This document shows positions 34,989-44,729 of a DNA stretch of 64,000 bases, piece by piece. Below the pieces are notes generated by a model that was not told the DNA's origin, made no database searches, and saw only the letters and a list, made by a program, of their open reading frames with translations. The stretch comes from Plicaturopsis crispa FD-325 SS-3 (lineage: Eukaryota > Basidiomycota > Agaricomycetes > Amylocorticiales > Amylocorticiaceae), in the NCBI GenBank assembly GCA_000827205.1, contig KN832567.1, positions 763,324 to 827,323 on the forward strand, read 5' to 3'. The position numbers were made by a program, and so were the translations under genes. Every line of letters begins with the position of its first letter. Position 1 is the stretch's first letter.

Positions 34989-36400
34989 GAGACCGATGAG
35001 ACTACTGGGGATATTTCGGAAACTTTCCGAAACTCGAAAAATCCCTCCAGGCATATTTTAATAAATAACTGTCCAGGCTCTTGTACCTTATGCAGACCGT
35101 GAGTAGCTGCAATCCATGTAAGTTATTCCTTCAGGTGTTTTAGCTTGATAATGCTTCGAGGGATATGCTCAGGTCTTTCCCTTGAGGAGAATTAATATCA
35201 AATGTCCTTGAATGTCCCCTGGATGGATTGCTCTGGACGTACTTATTTGTAGGGTTATATTACCTGAAGTGATTTCTGAGCTAAAAAGCGTGGACACCTT
35301 TGGGTGATATTCAGCCTTAACAGATATTTGTGTCGATTAGTCCATAGCGAGGGACAGTAAAAATATAATTATACAAGCGGGGGCGGTTCGAACGAGCGCC
35401 TACCAAGGACCATACACAATCCGCCGGGCGCCNNNNNNNNNNNNNNNNNNNNNNNNNNNNNNNNNNNNNNNNNNNNNNNNNNNNNNNNNNNNNNNNNNNN
35501 NNNNNNNNNNNNNNNNNNNNNNNNNNNNNNNNNNNNNNNNNNNNNNNNNNNNNNNNNNNNNNNNNNNNNNNNNNNNNNNNNNNNNNNNNNNNNNNNNNNN
35601 NNNNNNNNNNNNNNNNNNNNNNNNNNNNNNNNNNNNNNNNNNNNNNNNNNNNNNNNNNNNNNNNNNNNNNNNNNNNNNNNNNNNNNNNNNNNNNNNNNNN
35701 NNNNNNNNNNNNNNNNNNNNNNNNNNNNNNNNNNNNNNNNNNNNNNNNNNNNNNNNNNNNNNNNNNNNNNNNNNNNNNNNNNNNNNNNNNNNNNNNNNNN
35801 NNNNNNNNNNNNNNNNNNNNNNNNNNNNNNNNNNNNNNNNNNNNNNNNNNNNNNNNNNNNNNNNNNNNNNNNNNNNNNNNNNNNNNNNNNNNNNNNNNNN
35901 NNNNNNNNNNNNNNNNNNNNNNNNNNNNNNNNNNNNNNNNNNNNNNNNNNNNNNNNNNNNNNNNNNNNNNNNNNNNNNNNNNNNNNNNNNNNNNNNNGGC
36001 ATATGTGTAAGTCTTGAACCCAATTCAGGGCAAAACCGGTCCACAAATATTGTGCGCAAAATCACTCCATGGAAATTGATACATATCTAGCTGAATCTCA
36101 GTAAAGGTCAAAATCTATGAAGGCATTTTTGCATAAATGTGGCTCAAGACATTAATGAGATGTTTTAGATCAAGCTGGATAACCTTCATTTTCCCTCAAG
36201 GCACAATGCACCTGAAACCACTAAATGGTTTTTACCAGGAAAAGGCGTGGAGCATTGGTCCTCCAGGGATTTACTGCACGATTTGGCTGAAGGGATCTTT
36301 CAACAAAAATACGTCCAGATGAATTGACGAGAATCGGCCTGGAGGGATTTTTCGAGTTTCGGAAAGTTTCCGAAAAATCCCCGGTAATCTTAGTGTTCTG
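34989..36400. mobile_element. hAT-like DNA transposon inserted into the duplicon (contains assembly gap)
   Basis: 1412 bp as assembled, including 565 Ns. Flanked by perfect 8-bp duplications GTATACTC (34981-34988, 36401-36408). The outer 20 bases of the ends are diverged inverted repeats (GAGACCGATGAGACTACTGG against CAGAACACTAAGATTACCGG). Inside them is a highly similar inverted repeat of about 48 bp (35006-35053 and 36336-36383). It contains TTTCGGAAA..TTTCCGAAA palindromes and ends CCCTCCAGGC. No transposase is readable on either side of the gap, but the gap could hide part of one. The matching uninterrupted site in the downstream duplicon proves that it is an insertion, later than the tandem duplication. 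Confidence 0.88.
35433..35997. other. Assembly gap (565 N)
   Basis: Run of N inside the transposon at 34989-36400. Reading frames that cross it are not real evidence of coding. Confidence 0.99.
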
Positions 36401-36408
36401 GTATACTC
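36401..36408 (+). repeat. Right 8-bp target-site duplication GTATACTC
   Basis: Second copy of the duplication flanking the transposon 34989-36400. Confidence 0.88.
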
Positions 36409-36893
36409 ATCCATGGTAGACTTCAATGTGATTCTGAATCTACCATCGATGTACCCTAGATGTACCCGCTTAGACTTGGGATATTCGGTGAATCGACAAA
36501 ACAATGCGCTAGACCACCGAGGCGTGGCGCCGGTCTTTCGCTGCAAACATTAACAAGTTCATTGGGTATGATGATTGTCGAGGTATGTGTCCAGTTCCAG
36601 TATCGTGGTTCCGTATCGTGGTATGGAGGAATGATCAAGCCCAGGGCAGCCGCAACACCGCCATCTGCAGTGCCCGGCGCACGCCGCATACAACTGCTCA
36701 ACACGTCTACATGCCCAGCACCACCAAAAGGCCCGCAAAGCCGAACACACACCCTATCTCCCGGACGGCGCCGCATTTGACGTCGCCGCCGAATTGCCGC
36801 CGCCGCTTGATGCAGAGGCGACGTCCGCCTTCAGTTGCGCGCCCGAGTCCGCCGCGAGGCGGGGCGGGTCGCGCGACGGGTACTTGCTGCGCT
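36409..36893 (-). pseudogene. Truncated duplicate of the aspartic protease 3' end
   Basis: Matches the intergenic region and last exon of the protease at 38816-39145. The coding part (36707-36893, minus strand) keeps the sequence encoding KADVASASSGGGN-like and the GPI-signal end VFGFAGLLVVLGM (intact gene: AFGFAGVLVVLGM). Compared with the intact gene it lacks about 115 bp around 38876-38990 and everything upstream of 39145. It is the left duplicon's half-copy of the protease. It now sits less than 50 bases upstream of deaminase copy 2, whose promoter must lie in or across it. Confidence 0.85.
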
Positions 36894-36936
36894 GATTCAC
36901 AACGTTTTACTCTTGCCTTCGCCCTCTCACTTCGCC

Positions 36937-38358
36937 ATGCCATTTGGTCCCGAACTAACGCTGGCCTGCCTCTATGCGAGTCAGCAAGAGTCGACCGAGT
37001 ATTTCGACTTTCACAGGGCCAAACGATCCGAGCCCGGGAAACACCCTTTCGAAAAAAACAACAAAGACAAAGATGTCGCGCGCGTGCTGGACGCGCTCGC
37101 AGAGTGCTCCATGTACAAAGCCCAACACCAAAGCGTGTCCGTGTCTCTGACTGTCACTGAGACGCAGACCACTCTCTACGTCGCGCAGGTGGGTGGCGCT
37201 ATGGACGTTGTCGTTGACCACTTGCATGGAATCACGAATCATCTTCACCGTATTCGAGACTCCGCATCGTCTTCAGTGCCGCCTGAGTATCGCTACAGTA
37301 GGGATGGATTTGATATTCGGGTGATACGAGAATTTGCGACATTCATTTGCAAATTCTCCATCGACAAACTGCGATGGCGTATCCTCAAACATATCGACAC
37401 TTTCCTCGACGAATACCTGCCCAAAGTACCCAAATTGCCCGTCATCTCTCACGAGGATCTGAAAACGTTTGCGGAGGACCTTCGTGCCATACGCACTCGA
37501 TTGCCTCTGCAAGGGCCAGTGGAAGACAGAGACGTAGCATGGCTAATGGAACGGGTAAAGGAATGGGATCTGTGCTGGCGACTGAAGCCTCGCGGGGTAG
37601 AGGTTCGGGATGTGCCTAAATTCATAGATATCTGTGGTACGCTTCTTTTTCGTTTAGACGCCCGTGTTATGCTCATCTCTACCACAGTGAAGTCGACATT
37701 CTCTTTCGAAAGATACTTGCAGAAGATTCTCTTCTGTCGAAACAACTGTTTCGTCCTCCTGGACCTTCTGACTTGTCGACACCTCTCTGTCTTCCTCAAC
37801 GGAGGGTTCAATATCGAAGCTATTCCTTCCATACAACGTCCGATGTCCATTGACATTCGCTATGAGGCCTTCTTACCACACTTGAAGGGAGCGCAAGGCT
37901 TGTCTCCGGATTCCAATCTCCATTCCATCTATGGCCGCATGGTAGAGCAGCTCATTCGTGTGGCGACCGCGAACGGGGCTACCCTCAGTGCGGACAGGTC
38001 CACGCTCGACTTTGGGCTTGCCGACGTCCACCCGGAGTGCGTGCTGGTCGCGTACCACTGTCTTCACTGGGGATTGGAACCGTTCCCGTACCTGGGCATG
38101 TCGCAGTCGCCGTGCCGCGGGTGCCAGTGCTACATCAGCTCGCTGTCCCGTCAGGGGGAGTGGGGCCCGCCCACATTTTCCCACCGACCTGACGCATCTC
38201 GGCATGTGCGCATGCCATGGGTGGGCCCGCTGTTGGACCCACTCGATGCCTCTGGTGAGTATACCGCGTGCGATGCTCTCATGTTTCAGGGCATGATAAA
38301 TGGGTCGCTTGAGTGGGACTTCGACTTCTGTGCATGGCAGCACAGCACAGCACCGTAG
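36937..38358 (+). CDS. Deaminase-fold protein, copy 2 (HPE...PCRGC)
   Basis: Two exons, 36937-37636 and 37688-38358, giving 456 residues. Same architecture as copy 1: MPFGPELTLACLYASQ start, helical N-terminal part, then His348-Pro-Glu350 and Cys376-x-x-Cys379 in the same contexts (LADVHPECVLVAYHC, SQSPCRGCQCYISSL). The intron (37637-37687) is 51 nt and has no in-frame stop, so an unspliced message would code for a protein with 17 extra residues. In copy 1 the intron is 56 nt and would break the frame. DNA around the zinc motif differs from copy 1 at only two or three of about 140 bases, while the first exons differ at many synonymous sites. The start Met matches copy 1; an upstream in-frame Met at 36835 lies in the protease-derived fragment and is not favoured. 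Confidence 0.86.
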   Translation: MPFGPELTLACLYASQQESTEYFDFHRAKRSEPGKHPFEKNNKDKDVARVLDALAECSMYKAQHQSVSVSLTVTETQTTLYVAQVGGAMDVVVDHLHGITNHLHRIRDSASSSVPPEYRYSRDGFDIRVIREFATFICKFSIDKLRWRILKHIDTFLDEYLPKVPKLPVISHEDLKTFAEDLRAIRTRLPLQGPVEDRDVAWLMERVKEWDLCWRLKPRGVEVRDVPKFIDICGTLLFRLDARVMLISTTVKSTFSFERYLQKILFCRNNCFVLLDLLTCRHLSVFLNGGFNIEAIPSIQRPMSIDIRYEAFLPHLKGAQGLSPDSNLHSIYGRMVEQLIRVATANGATLSADRSTLDFGLADVHPECVLVAYHCLHWGLEPFPYLGMSQSPCRGCQCYISSLSRQGEWGPPTFSHRPDASRHVRMPWVGPLLDPLDASGEYTACDALMFQGMINGSLEWDFDFCAWQHSTAP

Positions 38359-38815
38359 AGAAACCCCAGTTTGTAGATGTCGTCCTTTGCTGTTCCACAC
38401 AATACCCTTCATGCCCCACTCCACCCTTGTGCTGCGTCTACGCGCTTCCGCTTGATGAAGGTGTATGCACCTGAGGATATGTACTGTCCCTTCCGAAATA
38501 GTATACTCATCTATGGTCGACTCCATTAATGTGATTCTGAATCTACAATCGATGTACCCGCTTAGACTTGGGATATTCGGTGAATCGACAAACCAATGCT
38601 CTAGTAGACCGCCGAGGTGTGGTGTTGGTCTTTCGCTGCAAACATTAACAAGTTCATTGGGTATGATGATTGTCGAGGTATGTATGTATGTGTCCAGTTC
38701 CAGTATCGTGGTTCCGTATCGTGGTATGGAGGAATGATCAAGCCCAGGGCAGCCGCAACACCGTGACCGCCATCTGCAGTGCACGGCGCACGCCGCATAC
38801 AACTGCCCAACACGT
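38359..38815. other. Convergent intergenic region, duplicated
   Basis: Lies between deaminase copy 2 and the aspartic protease. It matches the sequence after copy 1 (34837-34980) plus the sequence after the transposon (36409-36700), so it shows the state before the insertion. No gene. Confidence 0.7.
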
Positions 38816-40804
38816 CTACATGCCCAGCACCACTAAAACACCGGCAAAGCCGAACGCACACCCCAGCCCCCAGGTGTGCGCGCCGAGCGCCGCAGCATTC
38901 TTGCGGCCAGTTGTCCCGCTCGTCGGGTCCGCAGCACCAGTCGACTGCACCTGCGGCGCACCCGCCCTGTTCGTCGTGACAGCGGGGGAAATCGTCCCGG
39001 ACGGCGCAGCATTCGACGTCGCCGCCAAATTGCCGCCGCCGCTTGACGCAGAGGCGACGTCCGCCTTCAGCGCCGCGCCCGAGTCCGCCGCGGCGGTCGA
39101 GAGGAAGCCGATGCGCGGCGGGTCGCGCGACGGGTACGTGATGTTGCCGTAGTAAAACGACGCGAGCACACTGCATACTGTAAGCGTGCGGTGGGCGCGG
39201 AGGCTAGAGTGGCACGGCTGACCTTTTGAGGAACGGGTCGCCGAGGCTCCAGCTGTAGAGGTACCCCTTGCCCTCGACCGGCACGTCCGTCTTCACGATG
39301 TTCGCGACGCAGTCCGCGGCGTCGCCCTCGAACGCCTGGCTCACGAGGTCGCGCGCATCGATGGGGAACATGCGCCCGCCGATCTCGAACGATAGTGTGT
39401 GGTTCGCCGTGCACGCGAAGTGCGGCTCGTCCGGCGTCGCGCTGTTCGGGCTCAGCGCCGCCAGGATGTTCTTCACGACATCCGGCGGGCCGCGCAGCAG
39501 CGAGTTTCCCTGCATCGCATCAGCTCGACGCACACACACACGCAGCGGAAGATGTACACACCGTGTCGACGAGCGCGGTGACCGACAGATTTGCGGGCAC
39601 CAGCGTCGACCGCGCGAGCTTCTGCCCGTCCAAATAGACATCGTCGATGGAGATCTCCCACGCTATAGGATATGTCTGCGCGCGTGAGTACCCTGCGGCG
39701 GTGCCAATTTAACGCCCTACCTCGTTTGGTGAGTCTGGCGGCCCAGGGAGCCCGCCCTGCGCGTGCGTGTATAGGCGCACGGGGGCCCACGCGAGATCGT
39801 CGTTCTTGACGCCGGCGGGGAGCGCGCCGATGGACAGCACGCCCGCGTTCCCGCCGACCTCGACAGTATCACGCTGCAGAGAAACGGAGTACATGGGGGC
39901 GGCGAGCGCGGACGTCGCTGCGAGGCGCGGGAACGCCGGGCCAGTGGACGGCCACGATGCCAGGATCAGCTCCGTCCTGGCCCTTGCATCATCCCGTGTG
40001 GAGAGGGCGGAGTCCCCGCCACGGAAGCTGAAGTCGGGGAAAAGACGCGAGCCGAGATTTGTCTGTGCGGGTGCGAGTTCGCGTTTGCCGGGCGAGGGAT
40101 GCTGGTTGGCGAATATCTGCGCCCAAATTACGCTGCACGCTTGTCAGGTACATACGCGGAATGAATGCGGGGATACAACCGACCTATTCGCAGGGAACCC
40201 AGTGCCCAGGATACCCGCACTCCCGAATTTCACCACGGTCGTGTTCGTGTCGTCAATGGCGGCAAACCACTGGTTCTGTATGTCGACTCCACCAACGGAC
40301 ACACTGTCCATACCGATCGGCCCATACGCGTGTGTGCCCGTGAACGAGTCGCCGTACAGGAGGCGGGCAGAGAGACCTTGCGGCGATGCGGAAGAGAACG
40401 AAGACGAAACAGAGTAGGCGGGCACATTCGACACAGTACAGTTCTTGCAGTCCGACGACACCACCCAGAGGTCCGAGGAGCCTGAATCTGCGCTGCGGAT
40501 TCAGCGGTGCGTGTACAGGAGCCTTCAGATACGCCTACCGAGGAGAAGCGACGTCTCCGTGTCGCCCACCTTTACGACGGCATTGTATGCGCTGGGAAAT
40601 ACCGCGGTTTATGAGCTGGGGATTGAGCCTGTGCAAACGTGTACAAACTCACACGTCGAGATAGTCACCTAGGCCGACAGATTCGCTTTCTCCGCGCCTG
40701 CCCAGCGTCGATTTACGCGTCTCGCGTCTGTAGATGGGGAGATGGACGCCGTTCGAGCAGAGGCAGGCGGGTAGTAAGGTCAACGTCCATAGCCCGAGTA
40801 ACAT
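38816..40804 (-). CDS. Pepsin-like aspartic protease, GPI-anchored (yapsin-like)
   Basis: Family A1 endopeptidase at the cell surface. The start Met at 40804 opens a signal peptide, MLLGLWTLTLLPACLCSNG, followed by a charged propeptide-like stretch (YRRETRKSTLGRRGE). Exons then give YNAVVKVGDTETSLLLDSGS with the first catalytic Asp (DSGSSDLWV, split by an intron), the flap region (LLYGDSFTGTHAYGPIGMD), AGILGTGFPANRS, AGVLSIGALPAG, the second catalytic motif ALVDTGNSLLRGP, and the end of the catalytic domain at SVLASFYYGNITYPSRDPPR. A Ser/Ala/Gly-rich stalk follows, then the C-terminal hydrophobic segment AFGFAGVLVVLGM, typical of a GPI-attachment signal. Both Asp motifs are intact. A broken copy of the 3' end lies at 36409-36893. 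Confidence 0.9.
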
Positions 40805-41152
40805 GGAAAGCAGAAAAGAGTGGCGATAGTTAGCAAAAGCGAGTACGCCAGTCGCTATGGCATACGGCGTGTGATGGTACGAAGCCTGAGCCAGCCAGCG
40901 TGAATTCGGAGAAAACGAGAACGAGAAGAGAAGAAGTTCCAGCACTGGGCTGTGGGGAAATAGGGGCCATCGAGTATGTAACCGACGTACTCTCTCGCAA
41001 ACGCTCCTAAATTCATTTATTACAGATCCAGTAGTAGCAGCTCGGCTTAGCAGTACAGACAATGTCCTTACAATGATCTATGTTACATATCCCAGCCCCC
41101 GCACATTCATGTCCGCCCAGGACACAACTCCCGCCACGTACAGACGCTGCAA
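40805..41152. other. Intergenic region
   Basis: 0.35 kb. Promoter of the aspartic protease and 3' region of the mitochondrial carrier gene. Nothing else seen. Confidence 0.35.
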
Positions 41153-42593
41153 TCAGAGCTCCGGGGACTTGACGGTGCCGCGCGACCAGTCGACGAGATT
41201 CTTGAGCTGCTCAAGGGTGAGGAAGATGAGGATCGTGGTCGGCTGCAGCCGCGTCCACGCCGGCAGCCAGCCCTTAAACATGAACATGGGGCCCTCCGTC
41301 TTCAGCGACGAGCGGATCACGGCCAGCGTCGACTACACACCAACGCCCACCCATCAGTCAGTGACTCTACGCGGATAAACGCAGATTCAGCACGCACATT
41401 CGACCCGGGACCCGACGCGTTCATTATCCGGCTCTTGAGCACGTCCGCGGGCGAGCACACCGTCGTCGCGACCGTCCCCTGCACAAACCCGAGCCATCAG
41501 CGCGCGCTCAAACACTAACAAGCCCATTCCGGGCAGACACGCACCGCGGCGAAGCTCGCCGTGAAATGGCACGCGATGTTGTCCTCGAAGTACTGCGTCT
41601 TCAGCAGCTCCGCCTTGAAGAAATCGTACCTGCGTGCCGTGCGTGAGTGCGCGTGCGGCAGAGGTGTACTTATATACGCACGATGCGAGCTGGCTGGCGT
41701 TCATCAGGACTGCGCGGAGGACGTTGGGCGCCGCGCCGCGCGCCATCGAGCCGGCGCCCTCTTCGCGCACCATCTACAGTGACGGGCCCGGTCAGCGCGC
41801 GTGCATGTACACTGGGAGGAGGCGCACGTACACGGAAGAGCGCGTCGAAACAGTTGCGGTACCCAAAGCGCTGCCCGGCAGGTTTTGCGGCGTCGCCCTG
41901 CAAGCGTACCATGACGATTTCTATTTATACACGGGGCCCGTCAGGAAGCACAATGGTTGAGGGATAAAAGGCACCCACCAGCAGGATTTCCGACGAGGCC
42001 CGCTATGCCGCCTGCCATTCCGCCGGCGCATGCAAGTTTCCACGCCGGGGCGTTTTTCCCTGCCATTCACATGAGCCGCGGAGATTCGCTGATATGGTGC
42101 ATACACACCAGCGCCTAGAAGCTTTTTGCTCTCGTCGTAGGCCCAGAATCGGCAGACCGAATAGCTGAGCTGGCGCATCCACGTCCCGGAGATGCCGTCA
42201 AAGAGCCCGCGCACGCCTGCACGACGCGTTAGCGCGAGTAAGAACTGCGGGTGGAAGCGTGCGCACCTGCAGTCTTTACGGTGCGCCTCAGGGACTCAAT
42301 CATGCGCTTGTCGCCAGATGCCTGAAGTCGCACTTTCGTGAGGTCCAAGGGGCTGCGTGGATTAGATAGGGGCGCGAGTGCGATCAGATGCTAATGTGTC
42401 ACGCACTGGGTAATCGACGCTGCTATCGTCGCTGCGACGCCTTTACACGCAAAGTCAGCTGGAGATACACGCACACGATATTGAAGATCGCACCTCCTAA
42501 CCAGAATGGATACGGCTGCGATTTCTTTGGCGGCGGCTGGGTGGTGAGCGGCGCGGCGGGGTCCTGGACGTTGATCTGAGGAGCTGTCGACAT
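41153..42593 (-). CDS. DIC1: Mitochondrial dicarboxylate carrier
   Basis: Inner-membrane antiporter of malate or succinate against phosphate. The N-terminus is MSTAPQINVQDPAAPLTT followed by PYPFWLGG; about seven or more exons, ending in DWSRGTVKSPEL. The three mitochondrial-carrier repeats are visible: repeat 1 with PLDLTKVRLQASGDKR and GVRGLFDGISGTWMRQL; repeat 2 with AGGIAGLVGNPAEILMVRLQ and GYRNCFDALFR; repeat 3 with TVATTVCSPADVLKSRIMNA and TEGPMFMFKGWLPAWTRLQ. Substrate-contact and order details (VRFGAYD-like VCRFWAYDESK; NIACHFTASFAAG) match yeast Dic1 closely, so the dicarboxylate assignment is good, though still by similarity. Confidence 0.92.
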
Positions 42594-43032
42594 GGCAGTA
42601 GGACGTGAAGAACGGTGAGAGGCGAATGGGTCGTGTGCGAATAGTGGAATGAAATGCGGGGAAATGGGCGTCTATAAATGCGGGGAAGTAACGGACGGTC
42701 AGATGACGTCGATTGTGGAACGGGGCTGGCCGTAACTGCTGTATTTAACCCATGACCGTGCACCAGTCCTCGTGTGTCCTTGTCGATTCCTGTTTCTTCC
42801 GAACAAGGCGTGGCCGTGTCAAAGAGGATACATGTATGGGAATTGAAGTAGGAGAGAACGAGGGAAGGAGGAAGCGCGGCGATGGTGGCGCGTGAGGATC
42901 AGATGTGGCAAACCTCCGGAGCGTATTTATTTCGATAAATAAGAGAGAGAAAATTCCGGTACAAAACATATGACACGGTATACGTACAGATATCGATGGC
43001 AATGGCAGTCCTCCTGTGGCGGCGTAAAGACC
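42594..43032. other. Intergenic region upstream of DIC1
   Basis: 0.44 kb between the PEX19 3' end and the DIC1 start. No ORF of note. A CATTTATAGA element on the minus strand near 42672 could be a weak TATA box. Confidence 0.35.
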
Positions 43033-44299
43033 TCATGCTATGGTACAACCCTCCGGCATCTGCGGAGCGCCGTCTGGGCCAAGTGATAATCCAGGTGGAA
43101 GCGGGCCCATTAACTCGGAGGGCGGCGAACCAAACGATTGCATCTGGCCAACGATGTGCGAGTTAGCGCAAGAGAACGACAAGCCAAAGCCATGCAGCCG
43201 GCGGACGGTGCAGCGAGGGTGGAGAAAGACACGGCCATGGCAGGGACTAGCCCCCGAAAATCCGTTCGCAAAAAAGAGGCAAACGCGACGCACCTCGTTC
43301 ATAAGTGTGACAATCTTCAGACTCGTCTCCTCGTCCTTCTCATCGTACCCTGGCGTGTCAAACACACCCACAATCGCATTCACACGGGACAGCTGTGCAT
43401 CATACCGCGTCTTCTCATCCGTTGACAACGTAGCGGCATGCTCCTTTAGATACCCAGGGAACTTCATGCCCAATCAGCTACGGCCGACCGTGTCTATGCG
43501 ATAACACGCACCTTGTCTGCCAGCTCTTTAAGCGGCTCGTACAGCACCTCGCGACTCATGAGCTGGCCCATCATGCTCTCCAGCATGCCCGCCAATTCGT
43601 CCTCCCCAGGCTCGCCGTCGCCGTCGCCAACACCCAGGTCGCCGAGTTGCGCAAGCAGCGCCTCGAGCGGGTCCGCGCCGGGCTGCGGCGCCGCGGACGA
43701 CTGATGCGCCGATTCGGACGATTTCAGCTTGTCGAGCGTGCTGCGGACCGTGCGCGCGAAATCCGGCTGCTGCGGTGGTGCGTCGGTGCTCGGTGCGGGC
43801 TTGGAGCTCGGGCCAGAGAGGTCCTCCGGCTTCACGGCGCCGTCCATGCCCTCGACGAGCAGCGCCTCCCACGCCGCGCGGAACGCCCTTTCCCGCTCCT
43901 CCAGCTCTGCCGCGCTCTCCCCGGTGCCTGCGCCCGCGCCGTCACCCCCCTGCGCGCCCAGCTCACGCATCAGCGACTCCATCCCGCGCGCGAGCTCCTG
44001 CGCAAAGTCGTCCTCCGTGATCTCCGCACTGCTTGCGTCGTGGGGACGGGGCATATTCGCGGTGCTAGTCGGGCTGAACGCGGCATTTGTGGCGGCAGTG
44101 GGCGGCGGCGGGGCGGGCGTCGGGCCAGATGCTTTCGGCTGGGATTTTTGCTGTGAGGGTGTCGTGAATTGCTCGAGGACGTCTGAGTGTATACGAGTCA
44201 TTTAAAATGATAGCAAGGAGAGGAAATGCGGATCGTACCGTCGAGGTCGTCCAAGTCCTCGTTATCATCATCATCGACGTGGGCTTTGGGGGGCGCCAT
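43033..44299 (-). CDS. PEX19: Peroxisomal membrane protein import receptor PEX19
   Basis: Cytosolic chaperone and import receptor for peroxisomal membrane proteins. Four exons: 44299-44239, 44182-43512, 43461-43294, 43143-43033, in frame to 336 residues. Seen: the acidic N-terminus MAPPKAHVDDDDNEDLDDLD (PEX3-binding side), DVLEQFTTP, the helix EDDFAQELARGMESLMREL, EDELAGMLESMMGQLMSREV with VLYEPLKELADKFPGYLKEH (the conserved core that contacts cargo), and a C-terminal GPDGAPQMPEGCTIA. The last four residues, CTIA, form a CaaX box, so the protein is probably farnesylated as in yeast. Length and order agree with fungal PEX19. Confidence 0.94.
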
Positions 44300-44729
44300 G
44301 GAGAGAGGGTGCGAGATTCTGTTGTTTCTTTAGGGTATCGCCCTTTCTGCTAAGTACTCAGCAGTAGTAGTATGGGCTGGAGAGCGGTCGTTATGTAGAC
44401 ACTTTACGGTACAGGAAAAGGTGAAAAGCAGATGATATCAAGTACGCGTCGCGGTGAGAATCAATAGCCCCTATTTTCCCCGCAATCAAATGCCGCCAGT
44501 ACTGGACTCAGTCTACGACCTACTTCAACTTGCAACTTATTGTCATTGATGTTTACTGCGACGAGCTATATATCTCAGCATTGATGCAAGCTTGTGCGAC
44601 AAGAGGATCGTGCAAACCTCGCTATTCTTCGTGTTCAAGTTGCGCGGCTAATTGTCCGAAGGCTGAAACTGGTACTTGGAGAATTTGAGCTAACGTTACA
44701 TTGCGGATCCATAGCAAATCGTCAGGCCT
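44300..44729. other. Intergenic region upstream of PEX19
   Basis: 0.43 kb. PEX19 promoter and 3' region of the NRPS-like gene. No gene seen. Confidence 0.35.

Noticed and set aside
35385-35432. tRNA-like B-box GGTTCGAAC next to the gap
   Set aside because: On either strand the T-stem would pair at no more than three of five positions and no acceptor stem is present. It may be a chance palindrome within the transposon.
35369-36065. Long reading frames across the first N run
   Set aside because: They exist only because the gap contains no stop codons.
36835-36936. In-frame N-terminal extension of deaminase copy 2
   Set aside because: This part is derived from the duplicated protease 3' end and has no counterpart in copy 1, whose start aligns with Met at 36937.
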